The translations under genes and the position numbers were made by a program. A stretch of 64,000 bases of DNA from Clostridiales bacterium (GTDB lineage: Bacteria; Bacillota; Clostridia; Lachnospirales; Lachnospiraceae): positions 62,001 to 126,000 of the forward strand of contig JAGZHZ010000004.1 in the NCBI GenBank assembly GCA_018366495.1, in the 5' to 3' direction. The notes below the pieces were generated by a model. That model did not search any database. It had not been told where the DNA came from and saw only the letters and a list, made by a program, of their open reading frames with translations. Position 1 is the first letter of the stretch; each line of letters begins with the position of its first letter. Positions 43,099-52,314 of this stretch are shown piece after piece.

Positions 43099-45332
43099 GA
43101 AGAACCAAGAAATTGGTGTCCGCTTTACTGACTGGAACAATGGTAGCCGGTATGGTAGGAAGCATGGCGTATGCAGCAGAAGATACGCCGCTTGTTGTTG
43201 GAGTGACAAACTTCAACGAAAAATTTTCACCTCTGTTCGCAGAGCAGGTTTATGACAATGACGTTGCAGACATTATTACACCATGGCTTCTGACACTGGA
43301 CAGAAGCGGTCTGCCTGTATGGAACGGAATCGAAGGAGAGACAAGAGAGTATAACGGAACAGATTATACTTACTATGGAATGGCAGATGTCACAATGACA
43401 AGAAATGAAGAGACAGATGAGACAGTCTACAATTTCAAACTGCGTGATGACATTTATTTTACAGATGGTGTGAACCTGACAGCAGATGATGTAATCTTTA
43501 CTCTTTACGCATTCTGTGATCCAAGCTATGATGGAAACCAGACTTTATATGCTCAGAACATCAAGGGATTAAAGAACTACCGTGCAAACTCCACAGCAGC
43601 AGATTCTGTTACAGAAGAAAAAGTTGCAGCAGCTCTGGAAGAAATGCCGGAAGGATTAAAGACAAATATTGTAGATCAGGTAATCACTCCACTGCTGACA
43701 TCCGAGATGGCATGGTGTGAAGAAAACTACGAAGGATTCGAAATGGAATCTGCTATTGAGCTGTACGTTGCATCTTACGCTTTAGACGAAGCATATGATC
43801 CAGGCGACAAGACTCAGGAAGAAGTAATCGCAGACGTAATTGCAATGTACGATGGAGATTACGCAACTCTGGGTGCAAACTACGGAGATGAAGAGACAAT
43901 CACAGGGCAAGCAGCAAGCGTAGCTGAAACATACCTGATTGAAGAAATGAAAGCAAACGGTGAAGGAGAAGAAGTTCCAAACATCGAAGGAATCAAGAAA
44001 TTAGGCGATTATGAAGTAGAAGTTACATTAGAAGGATATGATGCTACTACACCATACCGCTTCAATTTCGGTATCGTACCGCTTCATTACTATGGTGATG
44101 AAAGTATGTATGATTATGAAAACAATCAGTTTGGATTCACAAGAGGAGATATTTCTGCTATGAAAGAAAAATCTACAAAACCTCTTGGATATGGACCTTA
44201 CAAATTTGTAAAATATGAAAACAAGATTGTTTATCTGGAAGCAAACGAAGATTACTTCTTAGGCGCTCCAAAGACAAAATATATTCAGTTAAAAGAGACA
44301 GATAACTCTGATAAAATCCCGGCAGTTCAGCAGGGTACAGCAGATATCTCTGATCCGGATGGAAACAAATCTGCATTTGAGCAGATCGCTGGCATCAATG
44401 GAAATGGAGAATTAAATGGCGACGTACTGAACACAGTTACAACAGAGAACTTAGGATACGGATACATTGGAATTAATGCTTCTACTGTAAACGTAGGCGG
44501 AGATGTAGGATCTGACGCTTCCAAGAACTTAAGAAAAGCACTTGCTACAGTAATCTCTGTATACCGTGATGTCAATATTGATTCTTACTATGGAGAAGCA
44601 GCAAGCGTTATTGATTACCCAATCTCTAATACTTCCTGGGCAGCTCCTAAGAAATCAGATGCTGATTACAGAACAGCTTACTCTGTAGATGTAGATGGAA
44701 ATGATATCTACACACCTGATATGTCAGCAGAACAGAAATATGAAGCAGCACAGCAGGCAGCTTTAGGATACTTAGAGGCAGCTGGATACACAATCGAAAA
44801 CGGCAAAGCTGTTGCAGCTCCAGAAGGCGCTAAGATGAGCTATGAGATGATGATCGGTGCAGATGGAAAAGGAGATCACCCAAGCTTTGGTATCATCGCA
44901 GATGCAAAGAAATCTCTGGGAGAAATCGGAATCGAATTAATCATCAATGACTTAAGTGATGCAGGACAGTTATATGAAAGCATGAGCGCTCATACAACAG
45001 AACTGTGGGCAGCAGCATGGGCAGCAGATGCAGATCCTGATATGTATCAGGTTTACGCTAGCAACCAGCCAAGTAACCACTACTGTATCGCAGATCCAGA
45101 ACTGGATGAGATCATCATGGAAGCAAGAACAAGTGATGACCAGGCTTACAGAAAACCTCTGTATAAACAGGCACTCGATATCGTAAACGATTGGGGTGTA
45201 GAAATTCCAATTTACCAGAGACAGAACTGTGTTGTATACAGCCCAGAACGTGTCAATGCAGATTCCTTTACAAAAGATTCTACACCATTCTACAGATGGG
45301 TAAAAGATATTGCTCTGATTGAAATGAACTAA
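43095..45332 (+). CDS. oppA: Oligopeptide ABC transporter substrate-binding protein
   Basis: 745-residue extracytoplasmic solute-binding protein of family 5 (peptide/nickel type), longer than the usual 520-600 residues. The excess lies mainly in an inserted acidic region (about 160-300). Typical segments: YNFKLRDDIYFTDGVNLTADDVIFT, PLGYGPYKFVKYEN and the C-terminal PIYQRQNCVVYSPERV. The signal peptide ends near SMAYA (about residue 27). There is no lipobox cysteine, which is unusual for a Gram-positive OppA. AAAGGAGG lies 9 bp before the ATG. Codon use is strongly biased, consistent with high expression. Two hairpins follow before the permease gene. Confidence 0.92.
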   Translation: MRRTKKLVSALLTGTMVAGMVGSMAYAAEDTPLVVGVTNFNEKFSPLFAEQVYDNDVADIITPWLLTLDRSGLPVWNGIEGETREYNGTDYTYYGMADVTMTRNEETDETVYNFKLRDDIYFTDGVNLTADDVIFTLYAFCDPSYDGNQTLYAQNIKGLKNYRANSTAADSVTEEKVAAALEEMPEGLKTNIVDQVITPLLTSEMAWCEENYEGFEMESAIELYVASYALDEAYDPGDKTQEEVIADVIAMYDGDYATLGANYGDEETITGQAASVAETYLIEEMKANGEGEEVPNIEGIKKLGDYEVEVTLEGYDATTPYRFNFGIVPLHYYGDESMYDYENNQFGFTRGDISAMKEKSTKPLGYGPYKFVKYENKIVYLEANEDYFLGAPKTKYIQLKETDNSDKIPAVQQGTADISDPDGNKSAFEQIAGINGNGELNGDVLNTVTTENLGYGYIGINASTVNVGGDVGSDASKNLRKALATVISVYRDVNIDSYYGEAASVIDYPISNTSWAAPKKSDADYRTAYSVDVDGNDIYTPDMSAEQKYEAAQQAALGYLEAAGYTIENGKAVAAPEGAKMSYEMMIGADGKGDHPSFGIIADAKKSLGEIGIELIINDLSDAGQLYESMSAHTTELWAAAWAADADPDMYQVYASNQPSNHYCIADPELDEIIMEARTSDDQAYRKPLYKQALDIVNDWGVEIPIYQRQNCVVYSPERVNADSFTKDSTPFYRWVKDIALIEMN

Positions 45333-45387
45333 AATAATGCGGCAGTTCGGCATTAAAAATAACAGAAAAGACATAAGGAACTGATGG

Positions 45388-45462
45388 TTTGGGCCCGCCT
45401 GGACGGGCCCAAATGTAGGTGAAACGGGAGGAGAGAAATCCTTTCCCCTCGCTTCACCTACA
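45388..45462 (+). promoter_or_regulatory. Two tandem hairpins between oppA and oppB
   Basis: Hairpin 1: perfect 10-bp stem TTTGGGCCCG/CGGGCCCAAA (45388-45397, 45404-45413). Hairpin 2: TGTAGGTGAA/TTCACCTACA (45414-45423, 45453-45462), starting at the very next base, with G- and C-rich inner arms. No T run follows. They probably stabilise the upstream mRNA or lower read-through, so that binding protein exceeds permease. Confidence 0.65.
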
Positions 45463-45482
45463 GTAAACAGAAAGGATTGGAT

Positions 45483-46469
45483 ATGAAAAAATTTGTTATT
45501 CGAAGATTAGCGCTGTCTGTGGTAATCTTGTTCTTTGTTTCGTTCATTATCTATTCCATTGAACGCTGCCTGCCATCTTCTTTCGTAGAGACAAAAGCAA
45601 GGACGATGTCAGAAAAACCAGGAGCGAAATCATATGATGAACTGGTAGAAGAACTCAATGCAGCATATGGACTGGACAAATCTATCGTACCGGGATATTT
45701 TCACTGGGCAGGACAGGCGATCCGCGGTGAATTCGGTGATTCCTGGGAGTGGAATAAACCTGTTACAGAGAAATTCAAAGAAGTAATCTGGTATTCATTT
45801 GCCGTGGGATTGATTGCATTTATTCTGCAAATCGGAATCGCGGTGCCGCTTGGAATTCTGGCGGCGAGAAAGCAATACAGCAAGGTAGATTATGGAATAA
45901 CCGTGTTTGCCTTGATCGGTATCTCATTGCCGTCATTCTTCTTTGCAACCCTGTTAAAATATATTTTCTCAATCAAGCTGGGATGGTTTGACTTGTACGG
46001 CGTCGTAGGACGTATGCACGAACAGTTAAGTCCGTTTGGAAAAGTCATGGATATTGCACAGCACTTGGTTCTTCCGATTACCACTCTTTTGATTGTTCAG
46101 ATCGGTAGTTTGATGCGTTACACAAGAACAAATATGCTGGAGGTATTAAACGCAGACTATATTCGTACAGCGCGTGCAAAAGGATTGCCGGAAAGCCGTG
46201 TTATTAATCATCACGCATTCCGAAATACTCTGATTCCAATCATCACAATTCTTGCAAACCAGCTGCCAGCTCTGTTTTCCGGAGCTCTGATCACAGAAAC
46301 ACTGTTCCAGATTCCAGGTATCGGCTACACTTCCTATCAGTGTCTGACAAAAGGAGATATTCCTTTTACAATGTTCTACATGACATTTATCGCATTCCTG
46401 ACATTAATGGGAACACTGCTTGCTGATATTCTATATGCAGTGGCTGATCCTCGTGTCAGAGTAAACTAA
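45483..46469 (+). CDS. oppB: Oligopeptide ABC transporter permease (OppB/DppB type)
   Basis: 328-residue inner permease with about six membrane segments: one at the N-terminus followed by a roughly 80-residue external loop, then five. The EAA-type coupling loop reads LNADYIRTARAKGLPESRVINHHAFRNTLIP. The end LADILYAVADPRVRV is typical of the family. The frame begins at a TTG at 45477, but AAAGG at 45471-45475 suits ATG 45483 better. It pairs with the permease at 46485. Confidence 0.93.
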   Translation: MKKFVIRRLALSVVILFFVSFIIYSIERCLPSSFVETKARTMSEKPGAKSYDELVEELNAAYGLDKSIVPGYFHWAGQAIRGEFGDSWEWNKPVTEKFKEVIWYSFAVGLIAFILQIGIAVPLGILAARKQYSKVDYGITVFALIGISLPSFFFATLLKYIFSIKLGWFDLYGVVGRMHEQLSPFGKVMDIAQHLVLPITTLLIVQIGSLMRYTRTNMLEVLNADYIRTARAKGLPESRVINHHAFRNTLIPIITILANQLPALFSGALITETLFQIPGIGYTSYQCLTKGDIPFTMFYMTFIAFLTLMGTLLADILYAVADPRVRVN

Positions 46470-46484
46470 GAAGGGAGAAGGAGT

Positions 46485-48227
46485 ATGAAAAAAGAAGACA
46501 CAAAAGCCGAAAATAAACACATAAGTACTTCAAAATCCCTGGATGATGAACAGAGAGTAAAAGTACTTTCACCGGGAGCAATGGTTGCGAAGCGATTCTT
46601 CCGAAACAGACTTGCCATGGTGGGGCTGGTGATTTTGATTTGTATGTTCCTGTTTGCATTTGTAGGGGGGGCATTGACTCCGTACAAAGAAGATCAGGTA
46701 TTCCGTAAGACAGACACGATTTTAAAAGACTATGTCGGAGTGACGAAAAACAGTGCATATCGTCTGATTTCTGCGGAAGGAAAAAAACTTCCTTCCTCTA
46801 TTGTTTCAGCACTGACAAAAGCAGCCGATAATGGAGAAGAATCATTTGAGGCAAATAATACAACGTATTATCTGACAAAAGAAGGAGAAGAATTTTATTC
46901 GATTGCCGGTGGTTCACAGATTGCAACTGCACTGGCATTAAAAGGAAATTATCGATTCAACGAGAGCGGAAATGTTCCGCTGACTGATGAAGCGAAAGAG
47001 GCGATTGCGGAAGCAATCGATAATGACAAGACCGTTGCTGAGGTCGGTGATACAGAATACCAGATTTCTAAAAAAGGAAAACAGTACATGATTTCCGTTG
47101 TAGAAAATCTGGGAATGGCAACAAAAAAGGTATTCTCAACTGCTTCCTCAGATACTGAAATGACATATGATTTTCAGTTTGCAGTAGAGAAAGCAATAGA
47201 TGCCGGAGAGACATCTATAACAGTGGACGGAGAGACGTATGAGCTGGATGTGGATAAAGAAAACCATTCTGCAATGATCTCTAAAGGCGGAGAAGAGTAC
47301 GCCTATGTTTCATACTATGTGATGAACATGATCCAGAAATCAGACTTCCTCAGCCTTGATTTGAGAAGAGAGATTGAAAGAGCGGTAAGCAGCGGAGAGA
47401 CAGTCCTCACTTTTGCAAGTGCAGCAGGAGAAGAGGAAGAATACCGCATTCAGGTAAGAGATAATCAGTACACAGTTAAGAAAAATACAGAGACACATTT
47501 GAATGATACGTTTGCATCCCCGTCAAAAGAACACTGGCTGGGAACAGACGGAAACGGTATGGATATGCTGACACGTCTGATGTACGGCGGAAGAATTTCC
47601 CTTCTGATCGGATTTGTCGTTATCCTGATTGAGATCGTTTTAGGTATGCTGGTCGGAGGAATTGCCGGATACTTTGGCGGATGGGTAGATACCATCCTGA
47701 TGCGTGTCGTGGATATCGTAATCTGTATCCCATCCATGCCGCTGTACCTGATCTTAGGATCTGTCATGGACTATATGCAGGTAGACCCGAGAATCCGTAT
47801 CTTTATGCTCTGTATTATCCTCGGACTGATTGGATGGACAACGATTGCGCGTATGACAAGAGGTCAGATCCTTTCTCTGAGAGAGCAGGAATTCATGGTT
47901 GCTACAGAGGCAACAGGTATCCGCGTCAGCAGAAGAATTACAAAACATCTGATTCCAAATGTTATTCCTCAGATTATTGTAATTGCTACAATGGAATTAG
48001 GTTCTGTCATCCTGATGGAGGCAACCTTAAGCTTCCTTGGATTAGGTGTAAAATTCCCGTATGCTTCGTGGGGAAATATCGTAAATGCGGTAAATGACAG
48101 TTATGTATTGACGAACTACTGGTTTGTATGGATTCCAGCCGGATGCCTGATTCTGCTGACTGTATTAGGATTCAACTTTGTAGGTGACGGTCTGCGTGAT
48201 GCGTTTGACCCGAAGATGAAGAGGTAG
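46485..48227 (+). CDS. oppC: Oligopeptide ABC transporter permease (OppC type) with large repeat insert
   Basis: 580 residues, nearly twice the usual 290-310 of OppC. Residues 1-65 carry the cytoplasmic start and TM1 (FFRNRLAMVGLVILICMFLF). From SPSKEHWLGTDGNGMDML (about 345) onward the protein is a normal OppC, with the coupling loop FMVATEATGIRVSRRITKHLIPN. Between them lies an extracytoplasmic insert of about 270 residues made of four related units of about 62 residues. Each has a helix with A-(I/V)-x-x-A-(I/V), a G/D-E/K-(T/S) turn and a short beta hairpin; they begin near 104, 168, 230 and 292. The insert may contact the binding protein, the peptide or the cell wall. GAAGGGAGAAGG precedes the ATG, 15 bp after oppB. 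Confidence 0.9.
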   Translation: MKKEDTKAENKHISTSKSLDDEQRVKVLSPGAMVAKRFFRNRLAMVGLVILICMFLFAFVGGALTPYKEDQVFRKTDTILKDYVGVTKNSAYRLISAEGKKLPSSIVSALTKAADNGEESFEANNTTYYLTKEGEEFYSIAGGSQIATALALKGNYRFNESGNVPLTDEAKEAIAEAIDNDKTVAEVGDTEYQISKKGKQYMISVVENLGMATKKVFSTASSDTEMTYDFQFAVEKAIDAGETSITVDGETYELDVDKENHSAMISKGGEEYAYVSYYVMNMIQKSDFLSLDLRREIERAVSSGETVLTFASAAGEEEEYRIQVRDNQYTVKKNTETHLNDTFASPSKEHWLGTDGNGMDMLTRLMYGGRISLLIGFVVILIEIVLGMLVGGIAGYFGGWVDTILMRVVDIVICIPSMPLYLILGSVMDYMQVDPRIRIFMLCIILGLIGWTTIARMTRGQILSLREQEFMVATEATGIRVSRRITKHLIPNVIPQIIVIATMELGSVILMEATLSFLGLGVKFPYASWGNIVNAVNDSYVLTNYWFVWIPAGCLILLTVLGFNFVGDGLRDAFDPKMKR

Positions 48228-48235
48228 GTGAAACC

Positions 48236-49396
48236 ATGGGATTATTCAGTAAAAAGAAAAACGCAAATTATATCTCCGGAAAAGAAGCAAGACGCATCTC
48301 AAAAGAAAATCGAAAGATTACAGATGAGATTGAAAAACAGAGAAAACGCAAACATATTCCGGAAGAAGAATATATAACAAAAATGAAAGACGACAACAAT
48401 GTCGTTGAGTTCGACAACGTTCAGACATACTTCTTCACGGATGTAGGAGTTTCAAAAGCAGTGGACGGAGTCAGCTTTAATGTTCCGAAGGGAAAGACAG
48501 TCGGAATCGTAGGAGAGTCCGGATGCGGAAAATCAGTTACGAGTTTATCTCTGATGCAGCTGGTACAGCGTCCTCAGGGTCAGACGGTAGGCGGAGAAAT
48601 CCGCTTCCAGGCTGATGGAAAATGTTACAATATCGCAAAGACCCCATCTTCTGTGATGCAGGGACTGCGCGGAAATCAGATTTCCATGATCTTTCAGGAG
48701 CCGATGACAAGCTTAAACCCGGTATTTAGAATTGGAGATCAGGTAGATGAAGTAATTCAGCTTCACAATCCTTCCATGACAAAAGAGCAGGTGAAGGCGC
48801 GTACAATCGAGATGCTTCAGCTTGTTGGAATCGCAAACTGCGAGGGTGTCTACAAAATGTATCCACATGAACTGTCCGGTGGTATGAGACAGAGAATCTG
48901 TATTGCGATCGGATTGGCATGTGATCCAAAGCTAATTATTGCAGATGAGCCAACGACTGCTCTTGACGTGACGATTCAGGCGCAGATCCTGGATCTGCTG
49001 CGTGGATTGAAAGACAGAATCAATTCCAGTATCATGCTGATCACGCATGACCTTGGCGTTATCGCAGAGATGGCAGATTATGTTGTTGTCATGTATGCAG
49101 GACGTGTTGTGGAGCAGGGAACCGTACAGGATATTTTCACAAATCCTTCCCATCCATATACAATTGGTCTGATGAACTCGAAACCAGTTGTAGGAAAAGA
49201 GATCGACCGTCTTTACAGTATTCCGGGAAAAGTTCCAAACCCAATTGATATGCCGAATTACTGTTATTTTAAAGACCGCTGTGAGATGTGTGTAAAACAG
49301 TGTTCCGGATCATATCCAAAGGAAATACAGCTTTCACCGACTCATGTGGTCAGCTGCTATCGTTATGCAGATCAGAATAAAAAGGAGGTAAAATAG
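48236..49396 (+). CDS. oppD: Oligopeptide ABC transporter ATP-binding protein (OppD type)
   Basis: 386-residue ABC ATPase: Walker A GESGCGKS, signature LSGGMRQR, Walker B LIIADEPTTALD, H-loop in ITHDLG. A charged extension of about 57 residues (KKKNANYISGKEARRISKEN and following) precedes the ABC domain and is not usual. The C-terminal Opp domain has four cysteines (CYFKDRCEMCVKQC and a later Cys), which in DppD-type proteins can hold a 4Fe-4S cluster; binding here is inferred. The gene lies 8 bp after oppC and 1 bp before oppF. Confidence 0.93.
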   Translation: MGLFSKKKNANYISGKEARRISKENRKITDEIEKQRKRKHIPEEEYITKMKDDNNVVEFDNVQTYFFTDVGVSKAVDGVSFNVPKGKTVGIVGESGCGKSVTSLSLMQLVQRPQGQTVGGEIRFQADGKCYNIAKTPSSVMQGLRGNQISMIFQEPMTSLNPVFRIGDQVDEVIQLHNPSMTKEQVKARTIEMLQLVGIANCEGVYKMYPHELSGGMRQRICIAIGLACDPKLIIADEPTTALDVTIQAQILDLLRGLKDRINSSIMLITHDLGVIAEMADYVVVMYAGRVVEQGTVQDIFTNPSHPYTIGLMNSKPVVGKEIDRLYSIPGKVPNPIDMPNYCYFKDRCEMCVKQCSGSYPKEIQLSPTHVVSCYRYADQNKKEVK

Positions 49397-49397
49397 G

Positions 49398-50402
49398 ATG
49401 AGTGAACAGAAGAACATGTCCTTGGAAAAAGATTCAAAGGATAATATTCTGGAAGTATCCCACCTGAAAAAATACTTCCCGATTAAAGGCGGACTGGTAT
49501 CAAGGGTAGTGGGTCATGTCAAAGCAGTAGATGATGTTACTTTCAATATCAAGCGCGGTACGACAATGGGACTCGTAGGAGAGTCCGGATGTGGAAAATC
49601 TACGACAGGCCGTACGATTTTAAGACTGATCAATAAGACAGATGGAGAAGTAAAATTTAATGGACAGGATGTCTATGCAATGGATAAAAAACAGCTGAGA
49701 AGTTTGAGAACAAAAATGCAGATCATCTTTCAGGATCCATATTCTTCTCTTTCTCCAAGACTTCCGGTAGGAGAAATTATCGGAGAGGCAGTCAGAGAAC
49801 ACAATCTCGTTCCAAAAGAGGAGTTTGATGATTATATAACAAAAATCATGAGCGAATGCGGACTTCAGGAATATCACAAAGACCGTTATCCTCATGAATT
49901 CTCAGGCGGTCAGCGTCAGAGAATCTGTATCGCAAGAGCGCTTGCGCTGAATCCAGAGTTTATCGTGTGCGATGAGCCGGTATCTGCACTTGACGTTTCT
50001 ATTCAGGCACAGATCATCAACTTGCTGAAAGACCTTCAAAGAGATCGTAATCTGACATACCTGTTTATCTCTCACGACCTTTCAGTCGTAGAGCATATCT
50101 CAGATACGATTGGCGTTATGTATCTGGGAGGGCTGGTAGAGACCGGAGAAACAAAAGACATTTTCTCTAATCCTCTTCACCCATATACACAGGCATTGTT
50201 CAGTGCAATTCCGATGCCGGACCCGAATCTGAAGAGAAATCGTATTATTCTGGAAGGAAGTATTCCATCTCCGGCAAATCCTCCGAAAGGATGTAAATTC
50301 CATACAAGATGCAGTAAATGTATGGAAAAATGTAAGACGGAGGCGCCGCAGCCAAAAGATATGGGCAATGGACACGTTGTCCGCTGCCATCTGTATGACT
50401 AA
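49398..50402 (+). CDS. oppF: Oligopeptide ABC transporter ATP-binding protein (OppF type)
   Basis: 334-residue ABC ATPase: Walker A GESGCGKST, signature FSGGQRQR, Walker B FIVCDEPVSALD, H-loop in ISHDLS. The C-terminal Opp domain again carries clustered cysteines (CKFHTRCSKCMEKC). It forms the heterodimeric motor with OppD and ends the peptide uptake operon. AAAAGGAGG at the end of oppD serves as its ribosome site. Confidence 0.93.
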   Translation: MSEQKNMSLEKDSKDNILEVSHLKKYFPIKGGLVSRVVGHVKAVDDVTFNIKRGTTMGLVGESGCGKSTTGRTILRLINKTDGEVKFNGQDVYAMDKKQLRSLRTKMQIIFQDPYSSLSPRLPVGEIIGEAVREHNLVPKEEFDDYITKIMSECGLQEYHKDRYPHEFSGGQRQRICIARALALNPEFIVCDEPVSALDVSIQAQIINLLKDLQRDRNLTYLFISHDLSVVEHISDTIGVMYLGGLVETGETKDIFSNPLHPYTQALFSAIPMPDPNLKRNRIILEGSIPSPANPPKGCKFHTRCSKCMEKCKTEAPQPKDMGNGHVVRCHLYD

Positions 50403-50407
50403 ATAAA

Positions 50408-50470
50408 AAAACAGACAGGGGGACTGCCGCAGTGCACGGTAAAATTGCACTGCGGGGGTCCTCCTGTTTT
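50408..50470 (+). terminator. Terminator of the opp operon
   Basis: Long imperfect hairpin: AAAACAGACAGGGGGAC...CCGCAGTGCA pairs with TGCACTGCGGGGGTCCTCCTGTTTT around a 9-base loop, and ends in a T run. Confidence 0.85.
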
Positions 50471-50554
50471 AAAATCCCAAGCTGGCGGCGCTTTGCAGCT
50501 TAGAGGCAGTTACTTGACAGGATCAAAAAGATAAATGAAGAGAGGAGATAAAAA

Positions 50555-50839
50555 TTGGGAAAAAAAGAAAAATTTGAAGACGATGGACGGCAGATTGCTA
50601 ATATGAATATTGAAGGAATGCCATGGTATGACAAAGAGCGTGCAATGCGGGAGAAAATGGGGGGTGATATCCCGCAGGAAATCGGAACAGAAAAAAGAAA
50701 ATCACCGCTGGATGAAATGACAAAAAAGGAACGCTGGGTATTATATCGAAGCGTAATGGCAGCGTGCCTGGCGATTGGATTGATCTTTGCGGGAGCGGCA
50801 TTTTTATTTATCCTATTTTGTGTCTATGTCTGGCTGTGA
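50555..50839 (+). CDS. Small single-span membrane protein of unknown function
   Basis: 94-residue protein: a charged cytoplasmic part (1-65, with IEGMPWYDKERAMREKMGG and LTKKERW-like EMTKKERWVLYRSVM) and one long C-terminal hydrophobic segment (about 68-93). The start is a TTG at 50555 preceded by GAGGAG, 8 bp upstream. No signal peptide, and no domain that I recognise. It stands alone between two terminators. Confidence 0.65.
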   Translation: MGKKEKFEDDGRQIANMNIEGMPWYDKERAMREKMGGDIPQEIGTEKRKSPLDEMTKKERWVLYRSVMAACLAIGLIFAGAAFLFILFCVYVWL

Positions 50840-50907
50840 GAGACGGGGCGGGAAACGGCTGCAGTTTGACAGCAGGTTCCAGTATGTACAAAAATGGGAT
50901 AAATGGC

Positions 50908-50960
50908 AAAAATGCAGAATTCTCATCGGGAAAATTTCCATAGAGAATTCTGCATTTTTT
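50908..50960. terminator. Bidirectional terminator
   Basis: Perfect 17-bp stem AAAAATGCAGAATTCTC with its complement (50943-50959), 18-base loop. It lies between the small membrane protein gene and the convergent thioredoxin gene. Confidence 0.9.
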
Positions 50961-51002
50961 ATTTGTGGGTTGGATTTTTGTATTGCGGTTTTTCTATATG
51001 AT

Positions 51003-51317
51003 TTATGACTGAATCATTTTTTCGATTTCTTTTTGGGATTTCAGTCCCACGGAGCGGTTTAAAACCTTTCCATCTCTCATTACAATCAGTGTCGGGATGC
51101 TCATCACACCAAATTCCTGTGCCAGTTCAGGGTCTTCATCAATATTGACCTTTCCTACTTTTACACTGCCTTTATATTCTTCTGCTATTTTATCCACAAC
51201 AGGTGAGAACATTTTGCACGGTGAACACCATGGTGCAAAAAAATCAATAACCACGGTTCCGTTCTCTTCTAATACTTCCTGTTTAAAATTATTTTTATTG
51301 ATCATATATGCTGACAT
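51003..51317 (-). CDS. trxA: Thioredoxin (WCSPC active site)
   Basis: 104-residue thioredoxin fold with active site APWCSPCK, the cis-proline motif SIPTLIV and the IDEDPELAQEFGV segment. Ser replaces the usual Gly between the cysteines. Cytosolic dithiol reductant. It has its own start (AAGGGGC before the ATG) and lies next to a Crp/Fnr-type regulator transcribed in the same direction 160 bp upstream. No thioredoxin reductase is adjacent. Confidence 0.93.
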   Translation of the reverse strand: MSAYMINKNNFKQEVLEENGTVVIDFFAPWCSPCKMFSPVVDKIAEEYKGSVKVGKVNIDEDPELAQEFGVMSIPTLIVMRDGKVLNRSVGLKSQKEIEKMIQS

Positions 51318-51477
51318 TGTTCTCTGCCCCTTTCTTATTTTCCATTTTTGTATCTCTGTTTTATGTCTATACTATACACAGAAAAAAAGAGTTTGACTGT
51401 GACAATGTCACGTTTTGAAAAAAATATAGGGTGCAGTTCGTTGAATGGGCTGCAATGCAATTACCGAGCGGTTTATA

Positions 51478-52149
51478 TTACAATCTCAGACTGTCCGATG
51501 CCGTCTCCCTTAATTTTTTTTCATCCAGGATCAAAATACTGCTGCGTCCCAGCTTTACAATTTTTTCATTTTGAAAATATTTCAGCATTCTGCTGATCAC
51601 TTCTCGTGCAGATCCAAGATGCTGGGCAATCATTTCATGCGTCATTTTTAATTCGTCTGTCTGCTGCAATTCCATCTCTTCCACCAGAAATGCTGCCAGT
51701 CTCGAATCGAGACGCTTATATAGAATCTGGTCAAACAGCCACATAACATTGGAAAAACGTGAAGCCATCAGCTCGTTTGTATAGTTTGCGACAGCTGCTG
51801 ATTCTCTCATCAGCTGCTGATAGATCTTGGGCGGAATATGATATAATACAGAATCGGCATCAGCGGAAACAGCGATGTCAAACTGGATGCTGCTCATGAT
51901 GCATGATGCTGAAAAAAGACAGATATCTCTCTCAAAAAGACGGTAAAGAGTGATCTCACGGCCTTCATCTGAAATCGTATATACTCTTAACTGACCTTTC
52001 TGAACGACAAACAGCCCGACACAGTCTTCTGATCCATTATGAAGGATTGTCCCTTTGGGGACTTTTCTTTCATGGATAGAATAGGAAAGGCGATTTTGCT
52101 GCTCTTTTGTAAGATGTTTCCAAAAAGGAAAATATTCATGAATCTCCAT
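51478..52149 (-). CDS. Crp/Fnr-family transcription regulator
   Basis: 223 residues: cyclic-nucleotide-binding-like beta-barrel (about 10-130, GLFVVQKGQLRVYTISDEGREITLYRL), long dimer helix, and C-terminal helix-turn-helix (MTHEMIAQHLGSAREVISRMLKYF, about 170-195). It has four cysteines (43, 84 region, 91 region) but not the N-terminal cluster of oxygen-sensing Fnr, and the cAMP contact residues (RxS) are absent, so the effector is unknown. GGAGAAAG precedes the ATG. It is flanked by the thioredoxin gene downstream and the divergent serine dehydratase operon, so redox or amino-acid control are both conceivable. Confidence 0.88.
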   Translation of the reverse strand: MEIHEYFPFWKHLTKEQQNRLSYSIHERKVPKGTILHNGSEDCVGLFVVQKGQLRVYTISDEGREITLYRLFERDICLFSASCIMSSIQFDIAVSADADSVLYHIPPKIYQQLMRESAAVANYTNELMASRFSNVMWLFDQILYKRLDSRLAAFLVEEMELQQTDELKMTHEMIAQHLGSAREVISRMLKYFQNEKIVKLGRSSILILDEKKLRETASDSLRL

Positions 52150-52257
52150 AATCTTTCTCCGTTTTTTTCTTTTATAATACCCCTATTATACACAGGATTT
52201 TTTTAATTTTCCAGTTTAGAATCAATTTTCTTTCCCCTGTTTTTTTGACAGCTGCCA

Positions 52258-52268
52258 TGATATAATAA
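52258..52268 (+). promoter_or_regulatory. Promoter of the serine dehydratase operon
   Basis: Extended -10 (TG at 52260-52261, TATAAT at 52263-52268), 47 bp before the ATG. A TTGACA at 52247-52252 is too close to be its -35. Confidence 0.5.
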
Positions 52269-52314
52269 AAAAAGATATTTGATATCTATTTTTTAGGAAA
52301 GGACTCTCAATTTC

